A stretch of 64,000 nucleotides of DNA from an uncultured Algibacter sp. (lineage in GTDB: Bacteria > Bacteroidota > Bacteroidia > Flavobacteriales > Flavobacteriaceae). Shown piece after piece: positions 8,401 to 17,210 of the stretch. A program made the translations under genes and the position numbers. The notes beneath the pieces are model-generated. The model was given only the letters and a program-made list of their open reading frames with translations. It had not been told where the DNA came from and did no database searches. Location: assembly GCF_947490405.1 (NCBI RefSeq), contig NZ_CANLGU010000002.1, forward strand, positions 682,001 to 746,000, written 5' to 3'. The first letter of the stretch is position 1; the number at the start of each line of letters is the position of its first letter.

Positions 8401-9402
8401 AACATACATAAAGCTTTACAAGCACGAATTTTAGTTTTAGACGGTGCCATGGGTACCATGCTACAAGCGTATAAATTTACTGAGGAAGATTTTAGAGGCG
8501 AACGCTTTAAAGATTATCCAACACCACTACAGGGTAATAACGATTTGTTGTCGCTCACCCAACCAGAAGCTATTAAAACCATTCATGGTAAGTATTTTGA
8601 GGTTGGCGCAGATATTGTGGAAACCAATACCTTTTCGGGAACTACCATTGCTATGGCCGATTACCAAATGGAAGATTTGGTATATGAGTTAAATTATGAG
8701 TCGGCTAAAATAGCTAGAGAAGTAGCTGATGAATTTACAGCTAAAGAGCCCCACAAACCGCGTTTTGTTGCAGGTTCTATTGGGCCAACAAACCGTACAG
8801 CAAGCATGTCGCCCGATGTAAACGATCCTGGATATCGTGCCGTAACTTTTGATGAATTACGTATTGCATACAAGCAGCAAATTGAAGCATTAGTAGATGG
8901 TGGTGTAGATTTATTACTAGTTGAAACCGTGTTTGATACGTTAAATGCTAAAGCCGCTTTGTTTGCTATTGAAGAGGTGAAGGCAGAGCGTAATATTGAT
9001 ATTCCAATCATGTTAAGTGGTACGATTACAGATGCTTCTGGAAGAACCTTATCTGGACAAACAGCCGAGGCTTTTTTAATTTCGGTATCGCATGTACCAT
9101 TGTTGTCTGTTGGGTTTAATTGTGCTTTAGGTGCAAATTTATTACAACCGCATTTAGAGGCGATTGCTAATAAAACAGACTTTGCTATTTCTGCACATCC
9201 AAACGCTGGTTTACCTAATGCTTTTGGAGAATACGATGAAACGCCAGAAGAAATGGGTGCACAAATTGAAGAATATTTAAAGAAAAATTTAATAAATATT
9301 ATTGGAGGTTGTTGTGGTACGAGTCCCGAACATATTAAGGTAATTGCAGATATTGCGGCTAAGTATAAACCGCGTCGTTATGCTGAAGTTGTTTCAGTAT
9401 GA
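8395..9402 (+). CDS. metH: Methionine synthase, homocysteine-binding half (split MetH N-terminal module)
   Basis: This 335-residue protein corresponds to the first module of cobalamin-dependent methionine synthase. It binds and activates homocysteine through zinc held by C243 (GFNCALG) and C306-C307 (GGCCGTS). The N-terminal [10 protein letters not shown] is typical. In E. coli this module is part of a single ~1200-residue MetH; here the remaining modules are encoded separately at 9940-12612, an arrangement common in Bacteroidota. The start codon at 8395 lies in a predicted riboswitch hairpin. A GNAT gene follows 6 bases after the stop and separates the two halves. Confidence 0.95.
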   Translation: MSNIHKALQARILVLDGAMGTMLQAYKFTEEDFRGERFKDYPTPLQGNNDLLSLTQPEAIKTIHGKYFEVGADIVETNTFSGTTIAMADYQMEDLVYELNYESAKIAREVADEFTAKEPHKPRFVAGSIGPTNRTASMSPDVNDPGYRAVTFDELRIAYKQQIEALVDGGVDLLLVETVFDTLNAKAALFAIEEVKAERNIDIPIMLSGTITDASGRTLSGQTAEAFLISVSHVPLLSVGFNCALGANLLQPHLEAIANKTDFAISAHPNAGLPNAFGEYDETPEEMGAQIEEYLKKNLINIIGGCCGTSPEHIKVIADIAAKYKPRRYAEVVSV

Positions 9403-9408
9403 TATAAA

Positions 9409-9864
9409 ATGAATGAAACATATAAAATAATAATAAGAAAAACAGTTCCTAATAATCTTGATAAGATTGTAGATCTTGAAAAAAAGGATAGTCAGTATGT
9501 TCAAGAATATAGTAAAGCTGAGCATCAAAATATAATAGAAGAAGAACTCCATTTATCTATAATCGAAAAGAAAAGCGAAGCTTTAATTGGATATATAATA
9601 TTAGTAGGAACATTTAGTAAAAATAGAATTATTGAATTTAGAAGAATAGTTGTTGATAAAAAAGGTCTAGGCTATGGAAAGGATGCAATTAAGTTGATAA
9701 AACAAATTTGTTTTACTCAATTGAAAGCAAAACAAATTTGGCTAGATGTTTATGAAGACAATTTAAGAGCGATTAAGCTATATCAATCGTTAGGTTTTAA
9801 AAAAGATGAAGTTAAAACTGTTGCTGGCCGAAAGTTGTGGATCATGTCATCATATCAATTATGA
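9409..9864 (+). CDS. GNAT family N-acetyltransferase lying between the metH halves
   Basis: This 151-residue protein has the GNAT fold. The acetyl-CoA-binding region is VDKKGLGYGKDAIKLI (a relaxed Q/RxxGxG/A motif), followed by LDVYEDNLRAIKLYQSLGF, the typical C-terminal motif. The substrate cannot be inferred. It starts 6 bases after the homocysteine-binding half of metH and ends 75 bases before the second half, so it must be co-transcribed with them. Its sequence looks more AT-rich, with more ATA and AAA codons than its neighbours, which hints at later insertion. Confidence 0.88.
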   Translation: MNETYKIIIRKTVPNNLDKIVDLEKKDSQYVQEYSKAEHQNIIEEELHLSIIEKKSEALIGYIILVGTFSKNRIIEFRRIVVDKKGLGYGKDAIKLIKQICFTQLKAKQIWLDVYEDNLRAIKLYQSLGFKKDEVKTVAGRKLWIMSSYQL

Positions 9865-9939
9865 TTTTAAAAAGTAGCGCATAGTAAAATTGAAAAGAAT
9901 TTTTTTCAAACTGTTTATATTAGTTGAGCACTATAAATA

Positions 9940-12612
9940 ATGAAAGTAAAACAAACCAAATACATGAAATTGTCGGGGTTAGAACCACTAATCCTAAACG
10001 AAAACAGCAATTTTATAAATGTAGGAGAGCGTACTAATGTTGCGGGATCTCGAAAGTTTCTGCGTTTGATTAAAGAAGAAAAATTTGATGAGGCATTAGA
10101 CATCGCAAGGCATCAAGTAGATGGTGGCGCACAAATTGTCGACATTAATATGGACGATGGTTTGATAGATGGAAAAGAAGCCATGGTACGTTTTCTAAAC
10201 TTAATTGCTGCAGAGCCAGATATTTGTCGTGTTCCTATGATGATCGATTCCTCAAAATGGGAAATCATTGAAGCAGGTCTTCAAGTTGTGCAAGGAAAAT
10301 GCGTTGTAAATTCAATTTCACTTAAAGAAGGCGAAGAAAAATTCATTTGGGAAGCTACCCAAATTAAGCGCTATGGTGCTGCGGTAATTGTTATGGCATT
10401 TGATGAAGTTGGGCAAGCCGATAATTATGAGCGCCGTATAGAAATAGCAAAACGTTCGTATGATATTTTAGTGCATAAAGTTGGTTTTCCTTCAGAAGAT
10501 ATCATATTCGATTTAAATATTTTCCCTGTAGCAACAGGAATGGAAGAACACCGTAGAAACGCTATAGATTTTATTGAAGCCACACGATGGGTTCGTGAAA
10601 ACCTAGAAAATGTTTCGGTTAGTGGTGGTGTAAGCAACGTATCCTTTTCGTTTAGAGGAAACAATACCGTTCGCGAAGCTATGCACTCTGTGTTTTTGTA
10701 TTATGCCATTCAAAATGGTATGAATATGGGTATTGTAAATCCTGCCATGTTGGAGGTTTATGATGATATTCCAAAAGATTTATTAGAGCATGTTGAGGAT
10801 GTAATTTTAGACAGACGTGACGATGCAACCGAACGCCTACTAGATTTCGCCGAAACTGTTAAAGGTTCAGCAAAAGAACGTACAGTTGATTTATCGTGGC
10901 GCGAAAACCCGTTACAAGATAGAATTACACATGCTTTAGTAAAAGGACTTGATGCCTTTATTATTGAAGATATTGAAGAGGCACGAGTAGCTGCAAACAA
11001 ACCTATTGAAGTCATTGAAGGAAACTTAATGATAGGTATGAATGTGGTGGGCGATTTATTTGGCGCAGGCAAAATGTTTTTGCCCCAAGTGGTAAAATCT
11101 GCCCGTGTGATGAAAAAGGCAGTAGGGTATTTAAATCCGTTTATTGAAGCTGAAAAATCAGATAAGTCGGAGCCTGTTGGCAAAATACTTATGGCAACCG
11201 TAAAAGGCGATGTGCACGATATTGGTAAAAACATTGTAAGTGTTGTACTAGCTTGTAATAACTACGAAATCGTAGATTTAGGGGTTATGGTGCCGCCAGA
11301 AAAAATTATAGAAACCGCTATTGCAGAGCGTGTTGATGCTATTGGATTGTCTGGATTAATTACGCCATCGCTTGATGAAATGGTATATCTCGCCAAAGAG
11401 ATGCAAAACAAAAATTTAGAAGTACCACTATTAATTGGTGGTGCTACAACATCAAAAGCGCACACAGCAGTAAAGATTGATACGCAATATAAAAATGCGG
11501 TAGTACACGTTAATGATGCATCTAGAGCCGTAACGGTTGTGGGCGATTTGTTAAATAAGAAAACATCAAATGCTTATGTGGCAAAAATGAAAGCAGATTA
11601 TGATGAATTTCGAACCAAGTTTTTAAAACGCGGTAAAGAGAAATCTTATATCTCTATTGAAGAAGCGAGAAAAAGAAAATATAAAATTGATTGGAATACG
11701 TCTGAAATTGTAAAACCTAAAGAATTAGGCGTTCAGGTGTTAAAGCAACTGAGTTTAAAAGCATTGTTGCCGTTTATAGATTGGAGTCCGTTTTTTAGAA
11801 GTTGGGATTTACATGGTAAATATCCAGATATTTTAACTGATAAGGTGGTTGGAGAGCAGGCTACACAATTGTTTGAAGATGCTGAAGACATGATACGACA
11901 TATTATAGCAAAACAGCTATTAAAGCCTAAAGCGGTATTTGGGTTGTTTGAAGCGAATTCAATTAATGAAGATGATATTTCTGTTCAGAAAAAAGGTGAA
12001 GAAATTGCTGTTTTTAGAACATTGCGTCAGCAATTAAAAAAACGAGAAGGAATTCCAAATCATGCGTTAGCTGATTTTATTGCGCCAAAAGCGTCTGGAA
12101 AAACAGATTACATGGGTGCATTTTGTGTTGGGATTTTTGGAGCACAAGAATTAGCCGAAAGTTATAAAGCTAAAGATGACGATTACAATGCGATTATGGC
12201 ACAGGCTATAGCAGATCGTTTTGCTGAGGCTTTTGCAGAGTATTTACATAAGCAAATTAGAACCAAGCATTGGGGATATGCCGCTGATGAAGATTTAACA
12301 AATCAAGATTTAATTAAGGAGAGTTACAAAGGCATTCGTCCTGCACCAGGATACCCTGCGTGCCCTGATCATTTGGAAAAGGAAACGATTTGGGAGTTAT
12401 TGGAAGTTGAGAAATTAATAGGCGTTACGCTAACCGAAAGTTTAGCGATGTGGCCAGCAGCAGCTGTTTCGGGATATTATTTTGGTAATCCTGAGGCTAA
12501 ATATTTTGGGTTAGGTAAAATTACCGACGATCAATTAATGGATTATGCCGAAAGAAAAGGCATAACCAAAGAAAAAGCAAGAAAGTGGTTGCACCCTAAT
12601 TTGGCAGGATAG
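9940..12612 (+). CDS. metH: Methionine synthase, folate/cobalamin/activation half (split MetH)
   Basis: This 890-residue protein holds the remaining MetH modules in order. The pterin-binding domain begins with [17 protein letters not shown]. The cobalamin-binding domain has DVHDIGKN with the cobalt-ligand histidine H426. The C-terminal reactivation domain has [12 protein letters not shown], which binds SAM, followed by [16 protein letters not shown]. It transfers the methyl group of 5-methyl-THF through cobalamin to homocysteine bound by the partner at 8395-9402. I kept the ATG at 9940; the ATG at 9964 is equally possible. A dispersed repeat and then metF, the gene that supplies methyl-THF, follow. 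Confidence 0.96.
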   Translation: MKVKQTKYMKLSGLEPLILNENSNFINVGERTNVAGSRKFLRLIKEEKFDEALDIARHQVDGGAQIVDINMDDGLIDGKEAMVRFLNLIAAEPDICRVPMMIDSSKWEIIEAGLQVVQGKCVVNSISLKEGEEKFIWEATQIKRYGAAVIVMAFDEVGQADNYERRIEIAKRSYDILVHKVGFPSEDIIFDLNIFPVATGMEEHRRNAIDFIEATRWVRENLENVSVSGGVSNVSFSFRGNNTVREAMHSVFLYYAIQNGMNMGIVNPAMLEVYDDIPKDLLEHVEDVILDRRDDATERLLDFAETVKGSAKERTVDLSWRENPLQDRITHALVKGLDAFIIEDIEEARVAANKPIEVIEGNLMIGMNVVGDLFGAGKMFLPQVVKSARVMKKAVGYLNPFIEAEKSDKSEPVGKILMATVKGDVHDIGKNIVSVVLACNNYEIVDLGVMVPPEKIIETAIAERVDAIGLSGLITPSLDEMVYLAKEMQNKNLEVPLLIGGATTSKAHTAVKIDTQYKNAVVHVNDASRAVTVVGDLLNKKTSNAYVAKMKADYDEFRTKFLKRGKEKSYISIEEARKRKYKIDWNTSEIVKPKELGVQVLKQLSLKALLPFIDWSPFFRSWDLHGKYPDILTDKVVGEQATQLFEDAEDMIRHIIAKQLLKPKAVFGLFEANSINEDDISVQKKGEEIAVFRTLRQQLKKREGIPNHALADFIAPKASGKTDYMGAFCVGIFGAQELAESYKAKDDDYNAIMAQAIADRFAEAFAEYLHKQIRTKHWGYAADEDLTNQDLIKESYKGIRPAPGYPACPDHLEKETIWELLEVEKLIGVTLTESLAMWPAAAVSGYYFGNPEAKYFGLGKITDDQLMDYAERKGITKEKARKWLHPNLAG

Positions 12613-12697
12613 CCCGCGTTAGGGATTGAACGGCATGTTTGAAATCCCCGACGTAGAAGGGATTGAGTAGTGAAAGCCCGACCCTTGAGGGGAACGC
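12613..12697 (+). repeat. Dispersed structured repeat, copy A
   Basis: It starts with CCCGCGTTAGGGATTGAA and ends with AAAGCCCGACCCTTGAGG followed by GGAACGC. The ends GCGTT and AACGC are complementary. Related copies are at 23564-23650 (same strand) and 35024-35117 (opposite strand). Copy A lacks the central AGCCCACAGC unit present in the other two. It lies directly after the metH stop codon. Confidence 0.8.
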
Positions 12698-12720
12698 AAA
12701 AAATAAAATAAGAGTATTAA

Positions 12721-12754
12721 TGAGATTCTCGTTTTTTATGGGAATGACAAAAGA
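12721..12754 (+). repeat. Degenerate hairpin repeat of the GAATGACA family
   Basis: TGAGATTCTCG, a T-rich loop, then GGGAATGACAAAA resembles the dispersed element at 46171-46197, whose reverse complement ends GGAATGACAAAA, and the one at 49211-49232. The stem here is decayed. It lies just before the metF start. Confidence 0.45.
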
Positions 12755-12759
12755 TAAAG

Positions 12760-13713
12760 ATGAAGGTAACAGACCACATAGATAAAGCTAACGGAAAAAC
12801 GTTGTTTTCGTTTGAAATTATACCACCGCAGAAAGGGAAAAATATTCAAGAGTTATATGATAATATTGATCCGTTAATGGAGTTTAATCCCCCGTTTATT
12901 GATGTTACTACCTCTCGTGAAGAGTATGTGTATATTGAAAAAGAGGGATTGTTTGATAAGAAGATTACTAGAATGCGACCTGGTACTTTAGGTATTTGCG
13001 CAGCTATTAAACATAAATACAATGTGGATACGGTACCTCATGTTTTATGTGGTGGTTTTACTAAAGAGGAAACGGAATATTTGCTAGTGGATTGCCATTA
13101 TTTGGGTATTAATAATGTTATGGCTTTGCGTGGTGATGCTATGAAGGGAGAACAATATTTTAAGGCTACAAGAGGAGGGCATTCTTATGCTACACAACTT
13201 GTAAATCAAATACAAAATTTAAACTCTGGAAAGTATTTACATGGTGTTATAGATGTTGATGATAAAGCTGATTTCTGTATAGGTGTTGCTGGGTATCCTG
13301 AAAAGCACTTAGAGGCTCCATCGTTACAAACGGATTTAAAACGATTAAAAGAGAAGGTGGATGCTGGTGCAGATTATGTGGTTACGCAGATGTTTTTTGA
13401 TAACCAGAAGTATTTTGAGTTTGTTGAAGCTGCGAAGAAAGCCGGTATTCATGTGCCTATTATTCCGGGGATTAAACCTATTGCTGTTAAAAGACATTTG
13501 CAATTATTACCTCAGGTTTTTAGAATAGATATTCCTGAAACTTTAATTTCTGAAGTTGAGAATTGTAAAACGAATAAAGAGGTACGTCAAGTAGGTATCG
13601 AGTTTGCTATCGAGCAATCTAAAGAGTTGTTGGACGCTGGTGTCCCCGTGTTGCATTACTACTCTATGGGGAAAAGTGATAATATTAAAGCGATTGCATC
13701 AGAGTTGTTTTAA
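12760..13713 (+). CDS. metF: 5,10-methylenetetrahydrofolate reductase
   Basis: This 317-residue flavoprotein of the MTHFR TIM-barrel family reduces 5,10-methylene-THF to 5-methyl-THF, the methyl donor for MetH. The N-terminal FSFEIIPPQKGK carries the catalytic glutamate of the family. The central NVMALRGD and DYVVTQMFFDN motifs (folate and FAD contacts) are present. It is separated from metH by 147 bases holding two repeat elements and no clear terminator, so it probably belongs to the SAM-riboswitch transcript. Confidence 0.96.
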   Translation: MKVTDHIDKANGKTLFSFEIIPPQKGKNIQELYDNIDPLMEFNPPFIDVTTSREEYVYIEKEGLFDKKITRMRPGTLGICAAIKHKYNVDTVPHVLCGGFTKEETEYLLVDCHYLGINNVMALRGDAMKGEQYFKATRGGHSYATQLVNQIQNLNSGKYLHGVIDVDDKADFCIGVAGYPEKHLEAPSLQTDLKRLKEKVDAGADYVVTQMFFDNQKYFEFVEAAKKAGIHVPIIPGIKPIAVKRHLQLLPQVFRIDIPETLISEVENCKTNKEVRQVGIEFAIEQSKELLDAGVPVLHYYSMGKSDNIKAIASELF

Positions 13714-13747
13714 TAATTACATTACTTTTACAGGGTAAAACCTATTT

Positions 13748-14848
13748 ATGCGCCAAATATTTTTATGTGTTTTTTGTTTAGCATTTAGCTTGTCTTTTGC
13801 TCAGGATAAGAACCACACATCGTATGTAGATGTTAATTATTTTCAGGGTAATATTGCACTACATAATAATGAAATACTACATTTAATTCAAGGACACCCT
13901 GACGGTGTTATTTTGAGTTGGAATAAAAAAACATACGGTTTTGAAGATTGGGAGCAGCGTTTTAATTATCCAGATTATGGTGTGTCTTTTGCTTATCAAG
14001 ATATGAAGAATCCTGTTTTAGGAGACAATTATTCACTTTACGCACATTATAATTTTTATTTTTTTAAGCGAAATTTAATGTTTAGAATTGGACAAGGGAT
14101 GTCTTACAATACCAACCCTTATAACCGAGAAACCAATTTTAAGAATGTAGCATTTGGTACTAAATTTGGAAGCAGTACTTATGTGATGCTTAATTATAAA
14201 AAAGAGCGAATAATTGATAGGTTTGGTTTGCAAGCGGGGTTTTCTTTAATTCATTATTCGAACGCTAATGTGAAATCACCTAATAACGGAACCAATTCAA
14301 TTACCTTTAATATTGGTGTAAATTATAATTTGCAAGATTCAGACTTGGAATACCAAAATACTTTAGATAAAAAAGCAGATCAGGAATTTTCAGAACCTAT
14401 TAAGTATAATTTAGCTTTTAGAGCAGGAATAAATGAAAGTGATGTGGTTGGTAGTGGGCAATATGCTATGTATGTGGTTTCTGCTTATGCGGATAAACGT
14501 ATTAATAAATCTAGTGCGTTACAGGTTGGTACCGATATATTCTTTTCTAATTTTTTAAAGGAACTTATTTATTACAGAAGTGTGGCGTTTCCTGATGCTG
14601 GTGTTACAGGAGATGAAGACCATAAGCGTGTAGGAGTTTTTGCCGGTCATGAACTATTTATAAATAAAACATCTTTATTAACCCAACTTGGGTATTATGT
14701 ATACTACCCTTTTGATTTTGAGGGTAGAACGTATTTTAGGATTGGTTTAAAACGTTATGTTTACAAAAAATGGTATGGAGCTTTAACACTTAAATCTCAT
14801 GGTGCCAAAGCTGAAGGTGTTGAATTTGGAATAGGCATTAGATTATAA
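13748..14848 (+). CDS. PagL-like acyloxyacyl hydrolase / outer-membrane beta-barrel protein
   Basis: The 366-residue precursor has a signal peptide (MRQIFLCVFCLAFSLSFAQ) and alternating beta-strand sequence ending in an aromatic-rich strand, as expected for an outer-membrane barrel. The segment LIHYSNANVKSPNNG matches the His-x-Ser-Asn motif around the catalytic His and Ser of lipid A 3-O-deacylase PagL. I cannot place the third catalytic residue (Glu) with confidence. The protein is more than twice the length of PagL because of an extra barrel-like C-terminal part. Lipid A trimming is plausible but unproven. It follows metF by 34 bases. Confidence 0.7.
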   Translation: MRQIFLCVFCLAFSLSFAQDKNHTSYVDVNYFQGNIALHNNEILHLIQGHPDGVILSWNKKTYGFEDWEQRFNYPDYGVSFAYQDMKNPVLGDNYSLYAHYNFYFFKRNLMFRIGQGMSYNTNPYNRETNFKNVAFGTKFGSSTYVMLNYKKERIIDRFGLQAGFSLIHYSNANVKSPNNGTNSITFNIGVNYNLQDSDLEYQNTLDKKADQEFSEPIKYNLAFRAGINESDVVGSGQYAMYVVSAYADKRINKSSALQVGTDIFFSNFLKELIYYRSVAFPDAGVTGDEDHKRVGVFAGHELFINKTSLLTQLGYYVYYPFDFEGRTYFRIGLKRYVYKKWYGALTLKSHGAKAEGVEFGIGIRL

Positions 14849-14857
14849 ATTAAAAGA

Positions 14858-15283
14858 ATGGAACAAAGATTAACCATTATTGGACTGGGAGTTGATGATT
14901 TGCAAATGGCTTCAGATTTTTATGAGCATAAATTTGGATGGAAGAAAACAAAGTCTAGTAATGAAAACATTGTTTTTTTTCAAATGAATGGGATGTTACT
15001 ATCGCTTTACCCTCGAGAGAAATTAGCTGAAGATGCTACTGTGAATCCTAAAGGTTCTGGTTTTAAGGGTTTTACTATGGCTTATAATACGAGAACAAAA
15101 GCAGAGGTTGATGCGTTAATTGAAACACTTGAAAATAAAGGTGTGAAAATTGTAAAACGACCAGAGGAAGTATTCTGGGGAGGTTATAGTAGTTATGTTG
15201 CAGATATGGATGAAAACCTATGGGAAATAGCTTATAATCCGTTTTTACATATAGATGAAAACGGAAATGCAGTTGATGAATAA
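14858..15283 (+). CDS. VOC family (glyoxalase/dioxygenase fold) protein
   Basis: This 141-residue protein is made of two beta-alpha-beta-beta-beta units of the vicinal-oxygen-chelate fold. It begins with LTIIGLGVDDLQMASDFYEHKFGWKK and ends with ADMDENLWEIAYNPF, a typical metal-binding edge strand (DxxxxxWE). Such proteins include glyoxalase I, bleomycin-resistance proteins and dioxygenases, so the substrate is open. It lies 9 bases after the barrel protein and 6 bases before the lipoprotein gene, suggesting one transcript. Confidence 0.85.
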   Translation: MEQRLTIIGLGVDDLQMASDFYEHKFGWKKTKSSNENIVFFQMNGMLLSLYPREKLAEDATVNPKGSGFKGFTMAYNTRTKAEVDALIETLENKGVKIVKRPEEVFWGGYSSYVADMDENLWEIAYNPFLHIDENGNAVDE

Positions 15284-15289
15284 CAAGAC

Positions 15290-16036
15290 ATGAAAACTTT
15301 AAAATACGTAGTACTTTTTATTTTTGTTTTTGCTTGTGATAGCGAAGATGCAGGGGATTGTTTTCAAAAAGCGGGAACTATTATTAAGGAAGAAGTAGTT
15401 GTTTCTAGTTTTGACAAAATTCTCGTAAATCGTGATGTGGAACTTATTTTGAAAGAAGATGTAAACCAAAGCGTCATCATTGAAACTGGAAAGAATTTAT
15501 GGAATGATGTTAGTGCTGAGGTTGTTGATGGTAGATTGATTTTAACAGATAATAATACTTGTAATTATGTAAGAGATTATGGTATTACAAAAATATATGT
15601 AACGGCTCCAAATATCACTGAGATTAGGAGTTCAACACAATATGATATTCGTTCGGATGGCGTGTTAACGTATCCTGATTTAACTGTTTTATCTGAGGAT
15701 TTTGGTGCTCAAGGAACCTTTAATGTAGGTGATTTTAGATTACAAATTGACAATATAAGTTTTAGATTGGTTTTTAATAATCTCTCTGTAGCTTATGTTT
15801 CTGGAGAAACGGAAAATTTGAGTGTAACCTTTGCTGCTGGGACTTCCAGATTTGAAGGGCGTAATTTAATAGCTGAGAATGTTAGTGTTTCTAACAGAGG
15901 ATCCAACGACATGATTGTAAATCCACAGCAAGAAATTAAAGGTATAATTTCAGGAATAGGCGATGTTATTTCTGTGAACCAACCTCCAATTGTTGATGTT
16001 GAAGAAGTTTACAGAGGACGATTAATTTTCGAATAA
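15290..16036 (+). CDS. DUF2807 (head GIN domain) lipoprotein
   Basis: The 248-residue precursor has a short signal peptide ending in the lipobox VFAC, with the lipid-anchored Cys at residue 16. The acidic residues right after it (DSEDAGD) resemble surface-export signals of Bacteroidota lipoproteins, so the protein may sit on the outer face of the outer membrane. The mature part is a DUF2807 auto-transporter-adhesin-like beta-helix domain (FDKILVNRDVELIL, then VTAPNITEIRSS). The function is unknown. The end overlaps the end of the convergent acetate kinase gene by 15 bases. Confidence 0.82.
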   Translation: MKTLKYVVLFIFVFACDSEDAGDCFQKAGTIIKEEVVVSSFDKILVNRDVELILKEDVNQSVIIETGKNLWNDVSAEVVDGRLILTDNNTCNYVRDYGITKIYVTAPNITEIRSSTQYDIRSDGVLTYPDLTVLSEDFGAQGTFNVGDFRLQIDNISFRLVFNNLSVAYVSGETENLSVTFAAGTSRFEGRNLIAENVSVSNRGSNDMIVNPQQEIKGIISGIGDVISVNQPPIVDVEEVYRGRLIFE

Positions 16037-17209
16037 CTTTACTGATTGTTTGGCTATTTCTAGTTCTTCATTTGTTGGGATTACTAATATTTTAACCTTG
16101 GAGTTTTCTTTGTTAATAACAGTTAATTTATCTGGTCTAACTTTGTTTTTTTCTATGTCAAGATTGATACCTAGATAGTCTAAATCTTCGCACACGCGTT
16201 GCCTCATATCAATAGAGTTTTCACCTATTCCAGCTGTAAAAACAATAGCATCTAACCCATTTAAAATCGCAGCATAACTTCCAATGTATTTTTTTATGCG
16301 ATAGGCATTCATTTGTAATGCTAATTGGCAAGATTTATTTCCTTTTTCGGCTTCAGCTTGAATATCTCTTAAATCGCTAAATCCTGTGAGCCCTAACATT
16401 CCACTTTTCTTTTGGAGTAGTGTATTGATTTCGCTAAGACTATAACCAAATTTATCAGCTAAATGAAATATAATAGACTGGTCTATGTCGCCTGAACGTG
16501 TTCCCATAATCAATCCATTTACAGGAGAAAATCCTAGAGAATGGTCGATACTTTTTCCATCTTTAATCGCAGTCATGCTACAACCATTTCCTAAGTGAAT
16601 AGTGATGATTTTTGAATGCCCTTTACCTAAAAACTCGATAGTTTTCTCAGAAACATATTTATGACTGGTGCCGTGGAATCCATATAACCGAATGTTGTGC
16701 TCATCTGAAAACTTATTTGGGATAGCATATTTATAAGCATATTCTGGAATAGATTGGTGGAATGCCGTATCAAAAACAGCAACTTGTTTAGCATTTGGAA
16801 AAATAGCTTCAGCTACTTCAATACCTTCCAAATTAGCAGGATTATGCAAAGGAGCTAAAGAGGATAATGTTTTAATTTTATCTTTTACAGTTGGTGTAAC
16901 CTCTGTAGTATCTGTAAAATGTTTTCCACCATGTACCACACGATGTCCAACAATATTTATGTCATCTGTGGATTTTATAATACCAGTTTCGTTATTCAAT
17001 AATTGTTTTGAAAGTATTTCTAAACCTATTTTATGATTTGGAATAGCTTGAACAACTTTAATAGAGTCTTTATCTGTTTTGAAGCTAAATATAGCATCAT
17101 CTAAACCAATACGCTCAATAATTCCAGAGCATAAAATAGTAGCTTCTGGCATATAGAATAATTGAAATTTTAAAGAAGAACTTCCTGAGTTTAAAACAAG
17201 TACTTGCAT
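16022..17209 (-). CDS. ackA: Acetate kinase
   Basis: This 395-residue ASKHA-fold kinase makes acetate and ATP from acetyl phosphate. The N-terminal NSGSSSLKF phosphate loop, VGHRVVHGGKHF and HLGNGCSMTAIKDGKS are the family signatures. It lies one base after pta on the same strand, forming the classical pta-ackA pair for acetyl-CoA to acetate conversion. The 3' end overlaps the DUF2807 gene on the opposite strand by 15 bases, leaving no room for a conventional terminator between them. Confidence 0.97.
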   Translation of the reverse strand: MQVLVLNSGSSSLKFQLFYMPEATILCSGIIERIGLDDAIFSFKTDKDSIKVVQAIPNHKIGLEILSKQLLNNETGIIKSTDDINIVGHRVVHGGKHFTDTTEVTPTVKDKIKTLSSLAPLHNPANLEGIEVAEAIFPNAKQVAVFDTAFHQSIPEYAYKYAIPNKFSDEHNIRLYGFHGTSHKYVSEKTIEFLGKGHSKIITIHLGNGCSMTAIKDGKSIDHSLGFSPVNGLIMGTRSGDIDQSIIFHLADKFGYSLSEINTLLQKKSGMLGLTGFSDLRDIQAEAEKGNKSCQLALQMNAYRIKKYIGSYAAILNGLDAIVFTAGIGENSIDMRQRVCEDLDYLGINLDIEKNKVRPDKLTVINKENSKVKILVIPTNEELEIAKQSVKLFEN

Positions 17210-17210
17210 A

